Of a stretch of 26,371 nt of DNA, positions 9,625-19,906 are shown one piece after another. Under the pieces are notes generated by a model. That model had not been told where the DNA came from, ran no database searches, and saw nothing but the letters and a program-made list of their open reading frames with translations. Made by a program: the position numbers and the translations under genes. This DNA is from Hypsibius dujardini (taxonomy: Eukaryota > Tardigrada > Eutardigrada > Parachela > Hypsibiidae): NCBI GenBank assembly GCA_001579985.1, contig LRSR01005269.1, forward strand, positions 1 through 26,371, given 5' to 3'. Numbering within the stretch: the first letter of the stretch is position 1; each line of letters begins with the position of its first letter.

Positions 9625-10175
9625 TTAATAGCCGCTCCAACAACAGTAAAAAAAGAGCCCTGATACACCAACCCAATTGCGTGAATTGAAAAGGCTCCAA
9701 AATCCGACGGCATTTTGCTTCCCTTGACCTTCTTCGTCATCTTCCTCGACAAATTTGGCGATCGGATCCATCGAAACTTCATAGTCAAGCAATTCCGTCG
9801 CGTCATCCAAGTTCGCACTGGTTTTCATGGCAAAGCCAACGTGTTTCGGGCAACGGTCGATCATATCTGTTAAACAAAAAAGAAGGAATGGGTTCAAGGC
9901 TTTGTAATTTGCCTTGATTGATTAATTGATTGACTACTCAACGGCTGGACAACATAAAATTTCGGACTTCACTCACCACGCAATGTGTTAGCCAGCTCTT
10001 GCTCCTGAAACGATATTCGCCGAGCGTTGTCTTTAAATTGGTCCGTGTTATATTCTGTCAAAAGGCGATTGACGTTCAAAGGATTAATTTGAAACATTGT
10101 CAAGAGCGAAAAGAAAATACTGGTAAACAACTCCGGAAATAGAAACCAACACAGCGCTGCAGTAATGATCAGCAT
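9625..10175 (-). CDS. possible multi-exon membrane-protein gene, unrecognised
   Basis: Two minus-strand exons fit together. The first (about 10175-9977) encodes a hydrophobic helix (ITAALCWFLFPELF) and a polar stretch ending QEQELANTLR, then a strong donor (G|GTGAGT). After a 110-nt intron with a TTTGTTTAACAG acceptor, the second exon starts at 9866 and joins in phase, reading DMIDRCPKHVGFAMKT, then an acidic patch (FVEEDDEEGQG) and a second hydrophobic stretch. That frame stops at 9625 just after a T7 run. A one-base shift at the T7 opens a further hydrophobic frame (TVVGAAIKTQAF ... WWIALWFVTG) to about 9525. This could be a frameshifted pseudogene, an unseen splice site or a sequence error. 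ATG 10175 is the first plausible start, but an upstream exon is possible. I recognise no family. Confidence 0.4.
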
Positions 10176-10229
10176 TGGGACCGTCTTGGTAGCGCCACTG
10201 CTCTCGTTTTGGATTTGATTATTACACAA

Positions 10230-11337
10230 TGTTCCTCTTGTTAAAAAAAACCTTAATTTATTTTCTATATTTTGCAGAGGTTTTCTATTAAATTTGAAAA
10301 TGAGTTTACGTTCTGAAAAATATTGGTTGGATAAAAAAATTGAAACTTCGGAAACTTTGGTCCTAAATCAATTTATCAAGCCCGGGCACATTGCACCAAG
10401 GGACGAGGGAAATATTTTCTCTCCTTATTTTTTTTCTGAAACGGCAGATGTGATTTCGACTTAGAGTAACTCCTTTGTAAAATTAGGATCTATGAACAGG
10501 AATTTGTGGAAAAAAAATTGTGTCAATCGGAAGGTCAAATCTCCGTTCTTGCCCAAGTTAGGCAGAAATTCTTCTCAAAGTGTGTCATATCTCCTCCTCC
10601 ATTAGTTCGCAATGCTGCGCCTTGCAAATTTAGCAAGATATTTCAAGTCACGCTCAATCATCCTTTATTGCTGGAACACTTTCTATCCCATGTTTCTGTA
10701 AATATTGTCCCTCGTTTAATGAGCACGCTTCCCATTTCATAATTGCCTGTTTTCCGAAAGTAATAGCACGCTCGTACCTGTCTCGTTTTTATATACTGCC
10801 TTTCTACGAGTAGGGACCGTATTGATTCTATTAGACTTTGCTGGCGGTTGGTTTTTCACACCTATTTGTCGGAGAACCAGATGTGGAAAAGTTTTTTGTA
10901 TAAATTATTTAGCTGTTGGATGATTGTCATGGGTACCGCGCTAAATTGATTTGTAGAATTATACAATCTCAAGTGTTTTCTAGCACGCTAAGCTTCTTTA
11001 ATGACACATGCAAGGTTTTAAGTGCTTGTCACCTTATATAATCACGTTATGACAATTAGGCCATTTCAAGGATCTCTTATATAGCGGCATTTCACGTGCC
11101 ACTATTCGTCCCGTTTCACATTTTCGGACGGGATATATTGCTTAAGCTCCAAAATCCTATTTACTTCCGAAAATCAAATAATTCGAGCAATAAATTGGGT
11201 TTAAAGGTTTTGTCATAAGGTCAAACATACACAAATGTCTCGGTAGGATGCGTAACGTGACACAATCTTCGCCGTAAGACCGGTTTCAGTTATTAATTTT
11301 GAGAGATTGCGTAAAGAAAGGGCAAGGAGCGATTACC
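10230..11337. other. intergenic, no gene seen
   Basis: A/T-rich sequence between the minus-strand candidate and the second GPCR. No coding family is seen. The string TCTCTTATATAGC at about 11083 recurs at about 12758; it may be a remnant shared by the flanks of the duplicated receptors. Confidence 0.4.
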
Positions 11338-11371
11338 TATAAAAAGACTGTGACATTCACTACTCTTCAGT
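11338..11371 (+). promoter_or_regulatory. TATA box and TCAGT initiator of the second GPCR copy
   Basis: TATAAAAAG at 11338-11346 is followed by TCAGT at 11367-11371. The distance from the first T to the initiator A is 31 bp, the classic spacing for a metazoan TATA-Inr core promoter. It predicts a 5' leader of about 135 nt before the ATG at 11504. Confidence 0.55.
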
Positions 11372-11503
11372 CGTTCGTGTAGTCTGTCTGACTAGCTATC
11401 CCTTTATTGTTTGCCAACCTGTATGTAAGCCCGTGTCCGTTGCTAATACAACTTCGGTCCAGCTGAACCGGTTCTTTATTGCTCACTTCGCACATTCCCG
11501 ACT

Positions 11504-12582
11504 ATGCTTCTTAATAGCACTGTAAACACCATATCAAATTGGACCTTTACCGGTCTGAATTTAAACGTCACCTTTACAAACCTCACTTCTCGGAGCGTTC
11601 CACTCAGCCCATTTTGGTCATTAGTACCGACCACTTTACTCATCGTCTGCATCATCGGATCAATTACAAATCTCATTGCGCTGTACCTTTTCCTTCGAGA
11701 ATGCCGAACCGGAACGCCTTTCGACACGTACGTCATCAACCTTCTACTGGCAAACCTCAGTGGTCTACTCTTTCAGTACCCGTTTGCCGTGAAGTCAAAT
11801 CTCTATTCGGGATGGGAAATGGGGCGACCGGCTTGCACCTTCTACCTCTACAGTCTGAGCGTTTCCAATGCGGGAACCATCAATACGCACGCCATTATCG
11901 CCATCAACAGGGCTTGGCCATCGTTCATCCGCTGTCCTTTCGAGTTGCTCATACCAAGCGTTTCACAGTGACGGTGTGTGTCATTATGTGGTTGTACCTT
12001 CATGTTATGGACGCGGTAATGCTGGTTGACAGGTTTACCAACCCAGTGGATGACCGGGCGACGGGGTGCGTTTTCAATCCGGTCACCCTCAGCGGGTGGT
12101 TGAACGTCTCAACCATCATGGTGTTCATCCTCCCGTTTGTGGCCACTCAACTCTCCTTTCTCGCCGTGATGGTCAACAGGGTGCTTCGGTCCCGAGCGGC
12201 GATCGGGCGTTCTGCACGTTTGCAGCCACTGAGTGAGCCCGTGCGAGCTGCTCAAGAAGAGCCCCCACCGGCCAATCTGATGTCCACAAAGAAAGCGGAC
12301 TCGCACACAGATGCTCAAACTGCTCATTCAGCTAACAGGCCTGGCGGGCTACGAAGACGACAATCCAGCAAGTACTTCATACTAACGCTGCTGACAATTA
12401 GTATCTTTATTTTTACTGTGCCAGAAATGATTTAATACATACTCGTGGGTGTTATTCCACACTTCTGGATTCCGAAATGGAACCAGGCAGCGTATCTCTT
12501 GTACGCTTGCCAGACCATAATTGATCCCATCTTGTTTGTTTTGACCATGGACAAACTGCGGACTATCCGGATGCAGCAGTGA
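11504..12582 (+). pseudogene. GPCR pseudogene, family copy 2 (frameshift plus stop)
   Basis: This is the same atypical receptor family as 7380-8408 and 22841-23911. It begins with a clear N-terminus (sequons at N4, N12, N21 and N26), TM1 (LIVCIIGSITN), TM2 and TM3 through INRAW. At about 11917 one G is missing compared with its paralogues (GCTTGG-CCATC), so the frame moves and the original frame ends at 11971. The homology continues in another frame through TM4 to TM6, then an in-frame TAA (12433-12435) replaces the conserved Tyr of the (D/E)MIYF motif at the start of TM7. Sequence after it still encodes a good TM7 (DPILFVLTMDKLR) and ends at TGA 12580-12582. With only two lesions in about 1.08 kb and an intact promoter, inactivation looks recent; error or polymorphism is possible. 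Confidence 0.85.
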
Positions 12583-13242
12583 CAGATCCTGCCATGCCTA
12601 TGCCACTATAAAAAGCTACATTGTATCCCCGCTTGGTCATTTACTCGATATGTCACGTTGTGAAATTTGATCTTTATTTTTGTGCAACTTCTGGCTTTAG
12701 CGCCGTCAAGACTCAGCGTTTCTGCTGCTACCAGATTCGAACTGCTTTCGTTTTGCAGTCTCTTATATAGCAGATCTCTGGTAGTTCTTGAGGGTCCGAT
12801 AACCCCTGAGGAATCGGACTGGGCAAATACCTTCCTGACAGAAGTCCCAAAAGATACGATAGCTAGATCTTTGGCCCCCTCACTAGCCGCACCCTAATTC
12901 CTCGCCCATCCCTGGAAAGGAGGAGCAACAGCATTATAATGCTCGGCATGGCAGTGCTGACTGCCGTCATTTGAGCTATTCAGTTCTTTGATGCGGAACG
13001 TTCTTTGTCGGTGTTTTCCGCCATCATGCACTGTTGCGCTTTTGTGGCCGATTTTGCATGCCTGCTTCGTACAATCACCCATTGTTTTGGACGAGTGTGG
13101 GCTGTGGGAAAAATCCAGATCAGAATACGGAAGCAGGTTCATTAGAAATGGATGCCCCGTAGACCCCGAATCGAGCAGCAGAGATCGAAACAGGGCAGGA
13201 CAACAGTGAGGATGCAACGAGGCATCCATTAAAGCAAAATAA
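12583..13242. other. spacer replacing the 5' half of the next GPCR remnant
   Basis: No TM1-TM3 homology is found here even though the next remnant begins abruptly at TM4. A TATAAAAAG identical to that at 11338 lies at 12607-12615, possibly a duplicated promoter remnant. Nothing else is recognisable. Confidence 0.4.
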
Positions 13243-13890
13243 AACAAGAAGCCGATCACTCTAACCGTCTCTGGGATCATGTGGCTCTGCATTCACGCTT
13301 TCGAGGAGTCCTTACGGCTGATAGATTCTCTATACTATCCCGAGGATGTGGTGACCTTTGGCTGTAAGTTCAACTATTACGCCCACCGAGACTGGGCTAA
13401 CATGACGGACGTGCTGATGTTTATCTTGCTCCTCGCAATCAAAGTGATGTCGTTTCCCGTAGTAATTGTGAGAAAGGCACGTCGAAACCATGCGTTTCGC
13501 GGGGAAACCCGTGCGTGTCGGACCTTTACCCTGCAAGTGAGCATCATACGACGACTCCAGCTACCAACACTGGCGAGGGATAAAGTAGTCACACCCTCAA
13601 TTCCATCAGCCTGTGGGGTAACTCAATGATAAAGCCACTTCGAGTGGGACTCAAGGCTCTGGAAGGATAGGACGAAGGCGTACGTCGAGGAAGTGCGTTG
13701 TGTTTATGGTGCTGACGATCAGCGTGATTGTATGATCTGTTCCTGATTTGATTGTCTACCTGCTAGTGAATTTGTTCCAAAGTTTTGGAACCAGACTTTT
13801 TACCAGATAGCTGGTCGATGTACTCATATGAGATCGTTGTTGATCCCATGTTTGTATTAGCGTTGAATAAGAGGCGGAAAGCGGCACCAC
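13243..13890 (+). pseudogene. GPCR pseudogene fragment, family copy 3 (TM4-TM7)
   Basis: Homology to the atypical receptor family starts at ITLTVSGIMWLCIHA (TM4). It continues through ECL2 (FGCKFNYY), the WANMTDVLMFILLL stretch and TM5. After a poorly conserved ICL3 it resumes as RRRTSRKC...LTISVIV, followed by an in-frame TGA at 13733-13735. It changes frame again near 13765 (EFVPKFWNQTFYQIAG) and once more before VVDPMFVLALNKRRK (TM7). At least three frame changes and a stop, with TM1-TM3 absent, mark this as an old 5'-truncated copy. Confidence 0.8.
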
Positions 13891-15204
13891 GCCAACAACC
13901 TGCCCAAGTGAGATTAATACAGCACCACCTTTATTTTATTTCGACTGATAGTCCTGTCGAGCATTTGATATGTTAAAGATCAATAGTAGCATTTTTTTAC
14001 GACAAAAATATGTCTATGATACCGTACGTGCGCGTACTTTTCCGTACTTCGATGGGCCTAAATGAGATATCAAGTCCCAAAAGAAAAGTCTTGTTTCAAT
14101 CACTGGTTTTGTTGAGTGCATGGTGTCGCGGGCAAAAAATGTTGTTTGCCTGTAAAGTGCCGGGCTAGATGACCAGTTCTCAGCCTTGTCTTTTTCCTTT
14201 TACGACCGCCTGACTAATGCTGGACGGCGGTCAGATAGCTTTTCAATTGCCTTTTACGGCTTTGACTTTTCCACATCGTCTCATTTCCGACGCGCAGATG
14301 GGAAAAGTCTCGGCAGTTAGTGTGTTTCTCTCTCTGTTTTCACTTCTTTTTTCTTGAACCTAATAAATTCCTGCCGCTTGACAGCGCCATTTTGTGGCCC
14401 CGCTACGCGACAATGGACATGGAATAACAAGCAGCGAATAAGGGTTGATCAACGTACGCGTTCGAGAAAATGGTAAAACTGCTATTATTTAGAAAGAGAA
14501 AATGATTGCGTTTAAAGTCAGGTCGATCGCTGGAAGACAAAACATCTGTTCATCCATATCTCTGCTTATTCAATCACATGAGGATTCCGATCATCCGATT
14601 CCGAATAACTCTCCCGATTTTAACTATTCCAACCGCTGATGCGTGAGTGATTGTGAGTTAATGAGAACAGAGCGTAAACGGCGGACAGACAGGCGCGTTA
14701 AACAATATGATTGCATGTCTGGATTTGGAACTTATAGGAAACGCAACACTGCAGCAGCAATCTTAAGGAAACGCACTTTCTCTGTAAATGGTTTTGTTTG
14801 TGATTGCCTTATGCAGTGAAGGGTCCTCTAGTGACTTGTAGTGCCTAAACAATGAACACGGTTGTATGTGCTTCAAAATCTCAAAATTCAAAATCTGGAA
14901 CTTATTCGTCACCGGGTATATTTAACACATTTGATCCGGACCCCGTTGAAGAGAAAACAATTCAAAACGATTATTTCAACTGACTTCCCGCATATTGTTA
15001 TTCTGTATCCACTTCTAAGAATCAGCTTTGATGATTGGGTGGCCATTTTCAGTGGGATGGCAAAGAAAGTTCTAGGGAATTTTCCCCATCATTTGCGTAG
15101 CGAAGCAATCTCAATTTCACACAAAGTAGAAGCTCGAGCAAAACAAATAGGATAAAATGGTTCATGGTTCTTAATGATCCATCAGTTAGTCAACACAAAA
15201 GATT
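13891..15204. other. intergenic, no gene seen
   Basis: No convincing coding sequence is seen; the 97-codon frame at 14862-15155 has no family character. A small hairpin (GACCGCC ... GGCGGTC, 15-nt loop) lies at 14204-14232. Confidence 0.5.
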
Positions 15205-15210
15205 CTATAG

Positions 15211-15440
15211 TTATATTGAATCGGGACACTGGAATTGTAAATTGATTAGGAGGAGCTGTGCCATTAGGACCAATGGGAGGGACTCGTTGAAAATAAGTCC
15301 GAGGATGTAGATGACAACTGACAGAACTGGGACGAGACAGAGGCAGACGAGCGTTGCATGTTCCCCCAGGGAAACAACACGTGCGTTGTGGGAGGACACA
15401 TTCAAATGTAATATAGCATTTAACGTGCTACGGTTATCAC
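15211..15440 (-). pseudogene. minus-strand GPCR relic, N-terminus to TM2
   Basis: Read on the minus strand, this aligns with the amino end of the atypical receptor family. NRSTLNAI corresponds to NSTVNTI of the copy at 11504. NVSSHN..ARVVSL corresponds to NVTFTNETARNVPL of the copy at 22841. LVPVLSVVIYILGLIFN corresponds to TM1 LVPTTLLIVCIIGSITN, keeping the G and N1.50. LLLINLQFQCP is a shortened TM2 (LLLANLSGLLFQYP). Internal deletions remove ICL1 and part of TM2, and the frame ends at 15211. It is the only family member in inverted orientation. The assignment rests on pattern matching by eye. Confidence 0.5.
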
Positions 15441-15471
15441 ATAAATGTTCGATCATGAACATTTCCGACAC

Positions 15472-16863
15472 GACTCAACGAAGTCCTTAGTTAATTCGAT
15501 TTTCTCAAAGATGGAGAACGACCAAAAATTCAAATGAGGGAGAAAATTAGGCACTTTCAACCTGCAGGGACGATCAGAATGAATCTAAAAACAAAACAGA
15601 AAACCATCATTTAAAGTCGAATAGGACGACATGCAGGCAACTCGATAGATTCACGAGTGGTTTAACGACGCAATTGTGAAAGGGAACAATACTGTTGATC
15701 GGAACGTAGGAGGTCTTCAACAGTTCCAAAAAAATTATGCTGCTATATCTACTCCATAGTTGTTCCTGACGGAATTTTTTATGGTGTGCTGTATAGTTTT
15801 GATCCTAATTATCTCTGTCGGCAAGACCAAAATGAGGAACAGTTGGGTGTCTCGGTCGGACTTTAGCGCACTTTATCCAGAGTCCATATATAAGGCCTTT
15901 GATTAATGAACATCAAAAGGAGTTTGTGTACAGAAACTGATAAATAGATTTCTCCTGCGGATTGTTGTTGTAGGTTTTGTCTTACAGCGTAATTATTGGC
16001 CCGATGAGTAAGGTTGATATTCATGCACGTAGCTTCTCCAAGAAAGAACGCCGTCCACTCTTGCCCACCCGCTGCAATAACATTGCGGTTTCTTTATTTT
16101 TTTTCCCGTAAGCACTGTATTAGGCTCTTGATGGCTCCTTCTTCCGTTTGGTAATTCCCTATACTGGAAATGGCATTAAAAAGTTCTTTCTTTTCCCGGG
16201 GGCAAGTTTTTTGTTTAGTTTCTACTGCTTGATTCCACGCTAAAAAACAGCTGAGCAGCATCACAGAAACTGTGGCTGTGTTTTTAATACGCTAGTTTAT
16301 GCATGACAAAGTAAAGGTAGTTTTGCATAGATCAAACTCATCATCAGTCCCAACAAAGGCAGTTTTGGCAAAGAAAATTCACCTTGGAGACCAGCCATAA
16401 TTAGCCTGAACTACCTTATCCCAATGTGGGAGTAACCGTTGATTGATGCTATTTAAGTATGGCTCAGCCAGCAAAGGAAAGTTAGCGCTGAGTATTCCTC
16501 TATGTGAATATAACATGGCCTGGTCATCAGTGCTTAGGTTGTCAGAACTCGACTAAGCCTCCCTAAATTTCTCAGTTTAGCTTAGCGCTGAGGTACATCT
16601 TTCGCATCGGGGTGAAATGCTTCGCAACCGGCTAACCTTAAGACAAGGGTTTCGTTCCTCGCGGGACACGGGCGGTGGTTTCTTTGGCGTTTTTTTCTCT
16701 TTTACTTTCAACTTCATTACTATTTCATTGAGATGTTTATGGTTTTATTATTTCTTAGATGTTTATGTTTTAGGTTTCATCCATGTTATTTAATTTATTC
16801 CATATGTTGTTGTATGAGGCATAATGGTTCCGCTCAATGATGATCAGCGCAATCAAGCACAGA
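15472..16863. other. intergenic, no gene seen
   Basis: No coding family is seen. TATATAAGG at 15887-15895 looks like a TATA box but has no gene after it. A short direct repeat TTAGCGCTGAG occurs near 16483 and 16580. Confidence 0.45.
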
Positions 16864-16865
16864 TA

Positions 16866-18160
16866 CAGAGGCCGATTCATTTGTTTGTGGCCGATTTTTA
16901 TTAATTCCAAAATAAATACTAAAACTTCTTATGTCCACTCAAAATGTGTTCAATATGATGACCGCCCTTCTCGATCATCATTTTGACGCGACCGGGCCAA
17001 GATCTGAGAGCTCTATGAATTTTGCGCTGGTCAAGCGTGGACCACACTGAAGACATAACACGTTTCAAGCCTATGACAGTAGTCGGAGCCTTGTTAAACA
17101 ATTCACATTTAAAAATCCCGTTCACACAAAAATCCATCGGAGCCAAATCAGGGCTGTTGCCCATCCAATCCTCTTACGGAACGAACCAAATTGGAGCCGA
17201 ACGAAGCCAATCTTGTGTGAGTTTCGATGCGTGGGAGGGGGCGGAGTCATGGTGGAAAACGGCTTCCTTCAAAAGCTTCCCAGGGAACAAACGAGGCATG
17301 TCATCCCGAAACATCGGCGTGAGTACTTTCTCGATGTAGTACTGGAAGTTTATTTTTGCACCTGGTTCGATGAAACGAATCTTAGTCTTCCCGCGATTGC
17401 AGACTCCCGCAACGAACATCACGCCTTTAGGATGAGATTCCTTCCAGAACTTTGTCCAACTTTCCTCCGTGCGTTCTCCCCGGAATTCGTAGTAAATCCT
17501 CCGCCGTCCTTTGCAGTTGGTGAGGTACACCCAGGCCTCATCAATTGTCAAGATATTTTCCCATTTTCGACCGCTGATCCAATTCAGAAGCGTGGACCTC
17601 GTGCGAGGCGTTGTTGAATCATCGCATCCCACAGCCCGTGCACTCTGTACTTTTTTCGCACCTTCCCCTCCAATTCTCGCTGATGACGCGCTGAATGGGG
17701 GCCTGCGATACTCCCAGCTCAAGAGCGATATGAGATTGAGTCTGTGGGTTGGGTCCAGTCGTGGCCTTCTCAACTTTTTTGACGAGGGCTGCAGTCCTCA
17801 CTTTTGCCTTGCCGGAGTTCGTCGCTTTTGATGGGTGTTTGGGTCGGCCGCCTTCTTCCGCTGCATTTTCCCTAGTGACTTTGTTGACTCCCGATTTCGA
17901 AACAGCGATATTCCGAAGGGATAGTGCATTCACAATTTCGGTAGCCGAATATTTAAGGGTGTGCAAGGTCAAAATGGAGTGACGCACTTCCAAAGATAAT
18001 TTACGAGGCATTTTTAACACGCACTACAATCACTAAACTTTTGAAGCACGGCAAACTGGTCTGATCAGCTGTTCGATCACTGAGATGGATTGTGCAATGT
18101 GAGGCGGGCGCACGCAGAATTAAAAACGAGGCCGGCCACAAACAAATGAATTGGCCTCTG
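16866..18160 (-). mobile_element. mariner (DD37D, maT-like) element, full length but defective
   Basis: A 1295-bp element is bounded by terminal inverted repeats of about 28 bp (CAGAGGCCGATTCATTTG at the left, its complement with one mismatch at the right). TA dinucleotides flank it at 16864-16865 and 18161-18162, the normal target duplication for Tc1/mariner elements. Size, TIR position and TA flanks fit a complete mariner copy. The transposase reads on the minus strand. Confidence 0.93.
16919..18011 (-). pseudogene. mariner transposase, broken
   Basis: Cut-and-paste transposase. The ATG at 18011 opens MPRKLSLEVRHS and a helix-turn-helix region, a GRPKHPSK basic linker and a second HTH (IALELGVSQ). 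The catalytic core follows with D1 in LTIDEAWVYL, D2 in FHHDSAPSH and D3 in NSPDLAPMDF. Counting codons, 37 lie between D2 and D3, the DD37D (maT) signature. Lesions are a missing G at about 17675 and a missing base at about 17587, both seen against the copy at 25416, plus an in-frame TAA at 17174-17176 between D2 and D3. The reading ends at 16919 (SGHKKF). The protein cannot be made whole from this copy. Confidence 0.9.
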
Positions 18161-18162
18161 TA

Positions 18163-18811
18163 ATCCATCAATTGGAAAATGAATTGTAATTGCAAGCCAT
18201 AGCTTTTGATCGCCCTGGCGGGCTAGAACCGCAGGCAAATATAACGCTAGCAGCACGCCCTTGAATATTTGAGCCATGCGCAGCATTTATACCAAATCAA
18301 AACGTGCACAGTGTTGAGACTTGTTATCTCATATTGCAAGTTACAATACCGAAGAAAATGACTTAATTGCTTTACCAGAAGGTCCTACCCATTGTCGATA
18401 GCATTTGAAAAGTGATGTTTCCAGGTAACATAATTTTATCCGATGTTCCGTGTTCCTTGAATTACTGTATACTCAAACTTGTTATCATGAATCCGGTAGA
18501 TACAGAGCAGTAATTAAATCACACACCGCTCCCATAATTCCAACTGCAACTGTACAAGCACGCAACAATTGTTGCGAATTATCTCCAACATTTGATGAAA
18601 TTGTTTATAATTTGTTGCCTTATTCCGTCCAAGCATTTGGAGATTAGGATCAGCCTTTCACCATGCAGCTGATCCCACTATACCACTTTCTCCTCACTTT
18701 TCAATTTTAACTTCTCTGTACCACCGCAAAATCGAAGCTCTAGGTTATTTCACCTATCCAGTTTTTTGTTGGCAAATAATTTCTCGTCAAAAAGAGGGAT
18801 AAGAAACTTTA
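18163..18811. other. intergenic upstream of the second GPCR type
   Basis: No gene is seen between the transposon end and the receptor start at 18812. The promoter must lie here, but I see no clear TATA-initiator pair. Confidence 0.4.
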
Positions 18812-19906
18812 ATGTCGAACATTAGCGTGGAATTCGGGCTTCGGAATGAGACCTTATCAAATCGGACTGGCCCGCTTCCGTGCCCAACAATAACCCCCGC
18901 GGAATGGATGGCCACTCAGCTGCCGACCCTCGCATTCGGCACTGCCATCACCTCCACCCAGCTCTTTAACCTCCTCATCTTCGCCCTATGGCGCAACAAG
19001 GAACCCTACATCCTGCTTCACGTATCCCTCGCCGTGGCCTCTCTCCTTGCAGGTGTGGCTGTTGTCACAGCGGTCCCATTACGCTACGCGCCTTACACAG
19101 CTGTTAACATTTTTCTGAACCTTTCCTTCGGTGTATGCCTCCTTATATACGCAAATACCGCGGCTATCCTCACTAATTTTGCCATTAGCGTGGACAGATG
19201 GATGTCAGTGGAGTTCCCCATCAAGTACCGCACGTCAATCACACATCGCAAAACACTTCTGGTTGGGAGTTTACTCATTTTCGGAGGGTCGTTGATCATG
19301 ACCATACCAGGATTCATTTTGTTTTGGAAGGATATGAACTATGCGCGTTGCACGGGGTTGAGAACTTTTTCCCCGAAGGGCGTGGTTTTCACAATTTGGG
19401 AGGCATTGAAGGGACCGATATTTTTTCCATTGTTATTCATGAGTCAGTTGAGAATCTTGATGATTGCAGTGGGTCAAAGGCTGTTACGCGTTCGCCGCCG
19501 TCGAACAGCTGTCCAAGTGGTCCCTGCAGGCAACGCCCCAGCTCAGGAGATTTTGCGAATCGTCTGGAGCTCATTCCTCGGCAGTATGGCTGTGGTGTTC
19601 TGCACGCTGATTTCCCACGTGCCAAATTACTTCATGTCTATCGTCCCAAATCACGCGAGCGCGACGATTAGACGGTTTGGTGTCTATCTGACCTTAGTAC
19701 AGCATTGTGTGTCACCCGTGATCTATCTACTCTTCTGGCCACCGTATCGTCAAGCTGTTAGCCGTCTCTTTGGACAACTGCGAGCCGCTGTGACTCCCGA
19801 ACCCAGTTTGGAAACCGGGTCGACCCGAAAGAGGCACTCGCTGGCGGCCAAAACGAGCGCCCTTGATCGGAAAAGAACTAGTGGCGTTCGCGCTGCACGC
19901 GCCTAA
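18812..19906 (+). CDS. class A GPCR, different family, intact
   Basis: A single-exon receptor of 364 aa. The N-terminus has sequons at N3, N12 and N17. TM1 runs about 34-59 (QLFNLLIFAL), and TM2 is LHVSLAVASLLAGVAV, without the usual D2.50. TM3 ends in a recognisable E/DRY variant (SVDRWMSVEFPIKY). TM4 lacks the usual Trp. TM5 has a proline (GPIFFPLLF), followed by a basic ICL3 (RVRRRRTAVQ). TM6 lacks CWxP (FCTLISHVPNYF). TM7 is LVQHCVSPVIYLLF, where SPVIY stands for NPxxY. Unlike its neighbours it has a basic cytoplasmic tail of about 50 residues with possible phosphosites (RKRHSLAAK). It shares no close similarity with the NRAW/DPxxF family around it. The ligand is unknown; the amine or peptide class cannot be told from sequence. 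Confidence 0.88.
   Translation: MSNISVEFGLRNETLSNRTGPLPCPTITPAEWMATQLPTLAFGTAITSTQLFNLLIFALWRNKEPYILLHVSLAVASLLAGVAVVTAVPLRYAPYTAVNIFLNLSFGVCLLIYANTAAILTNFAISVDRWMSVEFPIKYRTSITHRKTLLVGSLLIFGGSLIMTIPGFILFWKDMNYARCTGLRTFSPKGVVFTIWEALKGPIFFPLLFMSQLRILMIAVGQRLLRVRRRRTAVQVVPAGNAPAQEILRIVWSSFLGSMAVVFCTLISHVPNYFMSIVPNHASATIRRFGVYLTLVQHCVSPVIYLLFWPPYRQAVSRLFGQLRAAVTPEPSLETGSTRKRHSLAAKTSALDRKRTSGVRAARA

Noticed and set aside
14862-15155. 97-codon plus-strand frame as a gene
   Set aside because: No domain, no family likeness and no splice or promoter context; it fits a chance frame in A/T-rich DNA.
15887-15895. TATATAAGG as a promoter
   Set aside because: There is no initiator at the expected distance and no gene follows before the mariner.
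16577-16680. A-box-like TAGCTTAGCGCTGAGG and B-box-like GGGTTTCGTTCC suggesting a tRNA or SINE
   Set aside because: I could not fold a cloverleaf, the B box deviates from GGTTCGANTCC, and the spacing is too long for a tRNA without an intron. A tRNAscan run would decide.
17022-17982. Plus-strand open frames across the mariner element
   Set aside because: They are antisense shadows of the minus-strand transposase, which has TIRs, catalytic motifs and a sister copy.
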